A stretch of DNA of 64,000 nt from Poecilobothrus nobilitatus (lineage: Eukaryota > Arthropoda > Insecta > Diptera > Dolichopodidae). The notes under the pieces are model-generated. The model searched no databases. It was not told where the DNA came from and saw only the letters and a list, made by a program, of their open reading frames with translations. Positions 57,132 through 64,000 of this stretch are shown here, one piece after another (the first letter of the stretch is position 1; every line of letters starts with the position of its first letter). Both the position numbers and the translations under genes were made by a program. The DNA is taken from positions 105,787,948 to 105,851,947 of the forward strand of contig OX352773.1 of assembly GCA_947095535.1 (NCBI GenBank), given 5' to 3'.

Positions 57132-58864
57132 ATGTGGTATGAACAAAATAGAAACTCAGAATTTAATATGGAGAAAGATATTTTAGAATACTGTATAAAT
57201 GATGTTGAAATTCTAACTAGAGCATGTCTGGTTTTCAGAAAATTTTTTATAGAAGAATGTAATGTGGAACCATTTGTAGAAACAACAACAATAGCTTCAG
57301 CCTGTAATCTTGTATATAGAAGAAACTTTCTCAAATCGAATACTATAGAAAATATACCAAGAAAAGCATATAGGATGGAAGACAATCAGTCAAAAATTGC
57401 CATGCAATGGCTTATTTGGAAAATAGATTTGAGAAAAATTGATTTGAAATGTGCATTTAATGGAAAAGAAAAACAAATCGGAAATGTTAAAGTCGATGGA
57501 TTTTGCGAAGAGCTTAAAGAAATATTTGAATTTTACGGTTGCTATTATCATGGACATCCAAAATGTTTAACAAACCAGAGGGATATACCATTACATGATA
57601 ACTCTGGCGATACTTTGAATCTACGATATGAAAAAACATTAATGAGATCAGAGTTTATAAAATCATGTGGATATAAAGTTATTGAGATGTGGAAATGTGA
57701 ATTCCGGGAGCTAATGAGACACAATGAAAATATGAGATATTTAGAAAATCACTCATTAATTAATTTAGTTCCTTTCAATCCTCGTGATGCATTTTATGGC
57801 GGAAGAACGGGATATACTTACACATATTATAAATGTAAACAAGGAGAAAAAATTAAATACATTGACGTATGTTCCTTATACCCATATGTTTGCAAACGAG
57901 GAAAATTTCTCATAAACCATCCTAAGATTTATGTTGGAGAAGATACTTGCTCTAAGTTAAACAGAATGATTATTGACGGTATTATTAAATGTAAAATCTT
58001 ACCACCAATAAATCTATTACACCTCGTGTTACCTGTCAAACAAAATAATAAATTGATGTTCTCACTATGTAACACTTGTAGTGAACAAAAATATCAAAGA
58101 AAATACTGTGAACATACAGACGATGAAAGAGCATTAGTAGGAACTTGGGTAATTGATGAAATTAAAAAAGCAATTGAAAAAGGGTATAAACTTTTAAATA
58201 TTTATGAAGTTTGGGAATACGAAACAGTAAAATATGACAATTGCAATGGTATTGATGATTTATTCACTAAAATGATGAATAAATTTATAAAGATTAAACA
58301 AGAAGCTTCTGGGTGGCCAATAAAATGTCAAACTCAAAAAGAAAAGAAAGAATAAGTATATTGATAGTTTTTTTGAAAAGGAAGAAATTAAATTAGAATA
58401 CGATAAAGTAGTTAATAATCCTGGTTTAAGATCTTTTGCCAAGATTATTTTAAACTCATTCTGGGGAAAATTTGGGCAAAAGGAAAATCAACAACAAACC
58501 ACCATTATAAATCAACCTTTTAAACTTTACGAGTTAATAACAAACCCCTCCGTAGAAGTATGTCACATATTTCCAGTAAATGAAGAAAAAATTAGTTGCT
58601 AGCTGGAAGTATAAAGAAGAAGCAGCAACTTCTTTATCTACTGTCAACGTAAGTATCGCTGCTTATACAACAACACATGCTCGTCTTCAACTTTACAGTT
58701 ATCTAGAGAAGCTAGATAGTAGAGTATTATATTATGACACCGATTCGGTGTTGTATATTAGTCGAGAAGGAGAATATGAACCACAAAGAGGAGAATTTAT
58801 AGGAGACATGACAGATGAGTTAGAGTGTTATGGTATAGGGAGTTATATTACAGAAATTGTAAGT
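57132..58864 (+). pseudogene. POLB: DNA polymerase B, 3' part, unit 1
   Basis: The ORF at 57132-58355 opens with WYEQNRNSEF and Exo III (ILEYCINDVEILTRACLVF), then VDGFCEELKEIFEFYGCYYH, YGGRTGYTYTYYKC (the T-x-G-G-R-like loop) and motif A (IKYIDVCSLYPYVCKRGKF). After a frame change near 58,355 come motif B (FAKIILNSFWGKFGQ, about 58,435-58,480) and, after one extra A near 58,585, motif C (LYYDTDSVLYI, about 58,730-58,760). The unit ends at the duplication junction 58,864, losing the last 75 codons. Confidence 0.9.
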
Positions 58865-60489
58865 CTCTCATTGTATGATGGAAGGTTATAAAAGTCTCTG
58901 GGATTATGTAGATGTCTTAAAGCAAAGAAGAGGAACTGCTTCTGGATTGATTCAATTCTTGTACTATGAATAAGAAAGGCTGGATTCCAGATAATGCTAC
59001 CGTATTCTAAAACTGAGCGTACAAGTGAGCAATATAAAGTTATTGTTACCCAGATATTGTTAAATTCTCTTGCTCTTCTTTTGATAAAACCTAGCATTTT
59101 GTTAGCTTTTGATAACATTGATTCATAGTGAAGATTATAATTCAGTTTGTTATCCAAAATCATTCCCAAATCTGTAATATGATTCACACATTCTAGGTTG
59201 CAGTTTTGTATGGAATAATTATGCATCAATTTGGATCTTTTCCGTGAAAAGGTCATAGTATAGCATTTACTAATGTTGAGATCTAGCATGTTGTCACAGC
59301 ACCATTTTTCTAAGCACTTAAATTTTGATTGAAGAAAACAGCAATTGGTACCATTCTTATTTACGTGATACAACTTAAGATCATCAGCATAAGTAAGGTG
59401 GGCAACGCCTGATAAGAAATTCGAAAGATCACTTATATATATATTGAATAAAAGTGGTCCTAAGTGACTGCCTTGGGGTACCCCAGAGTAGACAGAAATG
59501 GGCTTAGATATAGTACCTTGAAATCTAACAAATTGTACTCTTTCAGTGACATATGACTTAATCCATTTTAATATGGAGCCACTGAATCCTAGCTTTGCCA
59601 GTTTATCTTTTAGTATATCATGATTTATTCGGTCAAATGCTTTACTAAAATCTGTATATATTGCGTCTACCTGAAGACCTTTTTCAATAGAAGATAATAT
59701 ATCTGATGTGAAAACCATCAGGTTGGTGGTGGTTGAACGACCTTTTCTAAAACCATGTTGTTCTTGATTAAGATAAGGATCTATTATAGGTGTAATTTTA
59801 TCAGTAACAAGTTTTTCAAATAGTTTGGGTATAGTCGACTGAATTGCTATACCTCTGTAATTGTCTATTAATGCTTTGTCACCTTTTTTGTGAATCGGAA
59901 TCAGGTATGAGGTTTTCCAAAATTGTGGGAAAGTACCTGACATAAGGGATCTGTTAAAAATTAATGTAAGTGGGACAGTTAAATTATGACTACAGTTATG
60001 TAAAAAAATAGGTGGAAGAAGATCAGGACCAGATCCTTTTTTAATATCTAAACTACTAATTTCTGAATAAACATCTTCTAATGATAAGTTTAAATTTTGA
60101 ATGAGAGGAATAGTGTTATTTAAGGTCTGGAAATTCACGTTTCCCTGTGCCCTGTTTGCGACTGACGGTACACGTTTTGGAATTTGTGTGCAAAACAATT
60201 GCAAATTTCATCAGGGCAGGATGAGACTTCACCATCTAAGGACATAGAGTTTGGGTAACCTGACGACTTACGTTTTGTATTAACAAATTCAAAAAATTTT
60301 CTAGGGTTACTTAAAATGGAGTTACCAATATTTTGAACGTAATTATCGTACGATGCAATGCATTTTATTTTAAATTCATCAGCCAATTTTTTATACTCAT
60401 TAATAGTTTCGGAACTTGGATCAACTGATGATTTCATAATTTTATATAATTTATTTCTACGATTACGTAAAGATCTGAGTTCCCTATCT
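58865..60489 (-). mobile_element. NLR-A copy 2, duplicated part (RT intact)
   Basis: Copy of 55,506-57,130 produced by the tandem duplication, not a separate insertion: it lacks the NLR-A 3' end. It contains the longest open RT of the window (58843-60204, 453 codons) with NYRGIAIQS, QHGFRKGRST, YTDFSKAFDRINHD, SGVPQGSHLGPLLF and TYADDLKLYH all in one frame. The C-terminal domain is cut at the junction. Confidence 0.9.
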
Positions 60490-60490
60490 A

Positions 60491-62450
60491 ATGTGGTATG
60501 AACAAAATAGAAACTCAGAATTTAATATGGAGAAAGATATTTTAGAATACTGTATAAATGATGTTGAAATTCTAACTAGAGCATGTCTGGTTTTCAGAAA
60601 ATTTTTTATAGAAGAATGTAATGTGGAACCATTTGTAGAAACAACAACAATAGCTTCAGCCTGTAATCTTGTATATAGAAGAAACTTTCTCAAATCGAAT
60701 ACTATAGAAAATATACCAAGAAAAGCATATAGGATGGAAGACAATCAGTCAAAAATTGCCATGCAATGGCTTATTTGGAAAATAGATTTGAGAAAAATTG
60801 ATTTGAAATGTGCATTTAATGGAAAAGAAAAACAAATCGGAAATGTTAAAGTCGATGGATTTTGCGAAGAGACTAAAGAAATATTTGAATTTTACGGTTG
60901 CTATTATCATGGACATCCAAAATGTTTAACAAACCAGAGGGATATACCATTACATGATAACTCTGGCGATACTTTGAATCTACGATATGAAAAAACATTA
61001 ATGAGATCAGAGTTTATAAAATCATGTGGATATAAAGTTATTGAGATGTGGAAATGTGAATTCCTAGAGCTAATGAGACACAATGAAAATATGAGATATT
61101 TAGAAAATCACTCATTAATTAATTTAGTTCCTTTCAATCCTCGTGATGCATTTTATGGCGGAAGAACGGGATATACTTACACATATTATAAATGTAAACA
61201 AGGAGAAAAAATTAAATACATTGACGTATGTTCCTTATACCCATATGTTTGCAAACGAGGAAAATTTCTCATAAACCATCCTAAGATTTATGTTGGAGAA
61301 GATACTTGCTCTAAGTTAAACAGAATGATTATTGACGGTATTATTAAATGTAAAATCTTACCACCAATAAATCTATTACACCTCGTGTTACCTGTCAAAC
61401 AAAATAATAAATTGATGTTCTCACTATGTAACACTTGTAGTGAACAAAAATATCAAAGAAAATACTGTGAACATACAGACGATGAAAGAGCATTAGTAGG
61501 AACTTGGGTAATTGATGAAATTAAAAAAGCAATTGAAAAAGGGTATAAACTTTTAAATATTTATGAAGTTTGGGAATACGAAACAGTAAAATATGACAAT
61601 TGCAATGGTATTGATGATTTATTCACTAAAATGATGAATAAATTTATAAAGATTAAACAAGAAGCTTCTGGGTGGCCAATAAAATGTCAAACTCAAAAAG
61701 AAAAGAAAGAATAAGTATATTGATAGTTTTTTTGAAAAGGAAGAAATTAAATTAGAATACGATAAAGTAGTTAATAATCCTGGTTTAAGATCTTTTGCCA
61801 AGATTATTTTAAACTCATTCTGGGGAAAATTTGGGCAAAAGGAAAATCAACAACAAACCACCATTATAAATCAACCTTTTAAACTTTACGAGTTAATAAC
61901 AAACCCCTCCGTAGAAGTATGTCACATATTTCCAGTAAATGAAGAAAACATAGTTGCTAGCTGGAAGTATAAAGAAGAAGCAGCAACTTCTTTATCTACT
62001 GTCAACGTAAGTATCGCTGCTTATACAACAACACATGCTCGTCTTCAACTTTACAGTTATCTAGAGAAGCTAGATAGTAGAGTATTATATTATGACACCG
62101 ATTCGGTGTTGTATATTAGTCGAGAAGGAGAATATGAACCACAAAGAGGAGAATTTATAGGAGACATGACAGATGAGTTAGAGTGTTATGGTATAGGGAG
62201 TTATATTACAGAAATTGTAAGTGGTGGTCCCAAGAACTACGCCTACAAAATTTAGTGTACAAAAGATAATACCAAAAAAATTGTTTGTAAAGTTAAAGGA
62301 TTCCCTGCTAGTTATGAAGCTTCACTAAAAATTAATTTTAATATCATAAAGGAAGCAGTTTTAAATTCATTGAATAGCACAAGTAAGATCGAAGACTTCA
62401 GGTTATTTTCTCAATCTTCTTATAGAATAGAAAAAAGAAATCCTACATAA
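60491..62450 (+). pseudogene. POLB: DNA polymerase B, 3' part, unit 2 (true 3' end)
   Basis: Same motifs as unit 1: Exo III (60,540 on), motif A (YIDVCSLYPY, about 61,220), frame change near 61,714, motif B (NSFWGKFGQ, about 61,815-61,840) and motif C (YYDTDSVLYI, about 62,090-62,120). This unit does not have the extra A of unit 1 after motif B (GAAGAAAACATAG). It continues past the junction with SGGPKNYAYKI, an in-frame TAG at 62,253, then VCKVKGFPASYEAS and a stop at 62,448. The last part lies within the right terminal inverted repeat. Confidence 0.9.
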
Positions 62451-63390
62451 CAGATGCACCTATAATTATATAATTTATTTCTTTCTTTTGTTTTATTTTT
62501 ACTTTTTCACTGCATTCATAAATTTTAACATTGTTTAAAAGAGTCAAACTAGTTTTAACAATTTATTTTACACCAGGTAAACAGAAATTAGAAGAATGTA
62601 AAATATTTTTTAAGTTCATATGTACTTAGAACAAAATATAGAATATAGAGAAACAACTCATATTCTAAAATAGGTAACATATTTTTCTTATTTTTATTTT
62701 ACACCTTAAAGCTATAATAAAAACTTTTAACAATTATTAATCTTCTTTATAAGCCAAACTACACTTTGTACTTCTTGTTTACGTTTTGTTTTTATTTTTA
62801 TTATTTACATTTTGGTATTCAAAAGTACCTATGAATATTTTTCTTATTAAATAATAAAAACAAGTTTTTTCGTTTCTTTTATATCTCCTTTTACGTACGT
62901 AGGTATATTTTATTAAGCATGCGATTTTGCGCAGTTTAAAAAAATAAACTAGATTTGACCTGAAGTTGACCTTGATTTGATCTTTCTATTTATATGATAT
63001 CCTATTACAAAATATCAATGAATTTATTGAAAAACCTAAATATCCTAAACTTGTTCAGTTCATTAACCTTGCCTAACAACTTCCGTACCAACAACCTTCA
63101 GTTCCTACTATACAACCACTTGCAACTTATAAGTTAACAACCCATACTTATAACCTAAACTTGTTCAGTTCATTAACCTTGCCTAACAACTTCTACAGTA
63201 CCAACAACCTTCATTTCCTACTATACAACCACTTGCAACTTATAAGTAATATAAGTTATAATAAGTTTTTGACATACTAACCAAGAATAACCTACATTAA
63301 ACCCATCAATCAAAATATAGGTCTGTGGGCGTAGTCTTCGGTGCGATGTGGCATGATTTTTTCCCATCCCCAAGTGCAGGATTACCTACT
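62360..63390 (-). repeat. Polinton right terminal inverted repeat
   Basis: Matches the left repeat in reverse. From the outside in: the end AGTAGGTAATCC, two direct copies (period about 110 bp) of the unit with AAACTTGTTCAGTTCATTAAC (starting 63,048 and 63,158), an A/T-rich part, about 200 bp without a counterpart on the left, and the polymerase 3' end. The 62,451-62,750 interval holds no gene. Confidence 0.9.
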
Positions 63391-64000
63391 AGGCTGGAAC
63401 CCCTCCTTGCTAACCCATCAGCGCGTTGATTTCCTGCGATGTTTCTATGCCCCGGAACACACAGTAATGCAACATTGTATTGATTACTTACATTCTTGAG
63501 CTCGTCGAAGCATTTCCTGACGAGCTTAGATGTTATTATTGCAGGGTTGAGAGCCACAATTGCTGCTTGGATTTCCGTAACTATTGCAATGCTTCCTCCC
63601 AGAGAAGTATTGTTCCCTAGTATTTCGCATGCTTTCCACATTCCTAGCATTTCAGCTTGAAATACACACGCTTTATCTGGAAGTCGGAAAGCATGTTGTA
63701 TTTTTAGTGATTCTGAATAGACTCCAGCACCAACATCACACTCCATCTTTGAACCATCAGTGAAGAGTGCGGTGTCCATTTCCCCTAAGGGGTTTTCCTC
63801 TTTTAATTCTCTTCTTGATGGAATCTTGACTTTGAAGTTCTTAATAATTGTCTAACTTGGCATTACGTAGTCTGTAAAATCTGGCAGATCATGAGCTGTC
63901 GAGCTTAGAATACTGCTGTGTTCATAGAGTTTTGCACTCCAATACCCATTCTCTTGGAGTCTGATTGTGCTACAACAGGCTTAAAATTTAATATGAAGGT
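63306..64000 (-). pseudogene. RNase H-type element NLR-E copy 2, RNase H part (right of Polinton)
   Basis: The ORF at 63306-63779 has LFTDGSKMECDVGAGVYS (first Asp), VFQAEMLGMWKACEIL (Glu), IVTEIQAAIVAL (second Asp replaced: T-E-I where T-D-S is usual) and LCVPGHRNIAGNQRADGLA (His and final Asp). It stops being retrotransposon sequence at 63,397. Codons 63,390-63,306 are Polinton terminal repeat read through by chance. Upstream, 63,780-63,960 continues the linker to the RT with one stop near 63,850. The missing C-terminal end is at 33.0-33.6 kb. Confidence 0.85.
63391..63396. other. Polinton target-site duplication, right copy (AGGCTG)
   Basis: Directly follows the right end of the Polinton and equals the six bases before its left end at 33,611-33,616. 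Confidence 0.9.

Larger units (their letters stand above)
55506..62222. repeat. Duplicated 3.36-kb segment: NLR-A RT plus polymerase 3' part
   Basis: Unit 1 is 55,506-58,864 and unit 2 is 58,865-62,222. At the junction GAAATTGTAAGT of the polymerase is joined to CTCTCATTGTATGATGG of NLR-A, a break inside coding sequence on both sides. The units differ at only a few sites (for example GAGCTTAAAG against GAGACTAAAG, TTCCGGGAG against TTCCTAGAG). Confidence 0.95.
33617..63390 (+). mobile_element. Polinton/Maverick DNA transposon, complete ends, enlarged to 29.8 kb
   Basis: Left end AGTAGGTTATCCAGCACTTG and right end (reverse complement) AGTAGGTAATCCTGCACTTG begin long inverted repeats and are flanked by a perfect 6-bp duplication, AGGCTG. 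Inside are the Polinton genes ATPase, minor and major capsid, adenain-like protease, integrase and type B DNA polymerase, in that order on the plus strand. Three minus-strand ORFs of accessory type lie among them. The length is about twice normal because of a 2.25-kb transposon in the integrase, a 2.5-kb retrotransposon in the polymerase, and tandem amplifications on both sides of the latter. Without these it would be about 14.7 kb. Stops and frameshifts affect most genes. Confidence 0.95.

Noticed and set aside
57125..57385. Minus-strand 86-codon ORFs at 57,125-57,385 and 60,484-60,744
   Set aside because: They are antisense shadows of the polymerase Exo III region, identical because of the duplication.

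Overview
This looks like a piece of an insect (arthropod) nuclear genome. It is very AT-rich and has no recognisable host gene, but it is crowded with non-LTR retrotransposons of Jockey/CR1-like and RNase H-bearing types, an insect errantivirus-like env remnant, dipteran-style repeats carrying a GTCCGTCC motif, and Polinton/Maverick elements. The exact species cannot be told from the sequence. Every protein-coding stretch I can recognise belongs to a mobile or virus-like element, and most are broken.

Layout. 0.1-1.3 kb: remnant of an errantivirus-like envelope gene. 2.4-7.6 kb (+): non-LTR element NLR-A, with a PHD-finger ORF1, a long AAT microsatellite, an endonuclease and a reverse transcriptase (RT). 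7.9-10.05 kb (+): RT fragment NLR-B, split by a 1.4-kb transposon with ATACCC/GGGTAT ends. 10.1-12.7 kb (-): remnant NLR-C. 12.7-15.8 kb: AT-rich and empty apart from one speculative exon. 15.8-18.9 kb (-): NLR-D with a duplicated RT end. 19.4-23.7 kb (-): fragments of an older Polinton, split by an RNase H-type element (NLR-E) and a second NLR-D. 24.7-25.3 kb: possible LTR, primer-binding site and short ORF. 25.4-32.1 kb (+): a dead family B DNA polymerase gene interrupted by an antisense element (NLR-F, 26.2-30.6 kb). 32.2-33.0 kb: a third NLR-D fragment.

The main feature is a Polinton/Maverick at 33,617-63,390 (29.8 kb). It has long terminal inverted repeats beginning AGTAGGTWATCC and a perfect 6-bp target duplication, AGGCTG. 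It is inserted inside the RNase H region of an NLR-E element, whose halves flank it at 33.0-33.6 and 63.4-64.0 kb. In order it carries an exonuclease-like gene (-), packaging ATPase, two small conserved virion-type genes, minor capsid, pX-like basic protein, major capsid, a small hypothetical gene, adenain-like protease, a conserved gene of unknown function, an acidic ORF (-), integrase with chromodomain, a small conserved ORF (-), a Q-rich ORF (-) and protein-primed DNA polymerase B with a 64-bp intron.

The Polinton has been enlarged by later events. A 2.25-kb transposon carrying a strict 147-bp tandem array splits the integrase. An antisense NLR-A copy splits the polymerase between Exo II and Exo III. 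Two independent tandem amplifications followed on either side of that NLR-A copy: integrase 3' end plus polymerase 5' part (three units of about 3.47 kb), and NLR-A plus polymerase 3' part (two units of 3.36 kb). Removing these gives about 14.7 kb, close to a normal Polinton length. Nearly all Polinton genes carry stops or frameshifts, so the element is probably defective; the protease and several small ORFs remain open.
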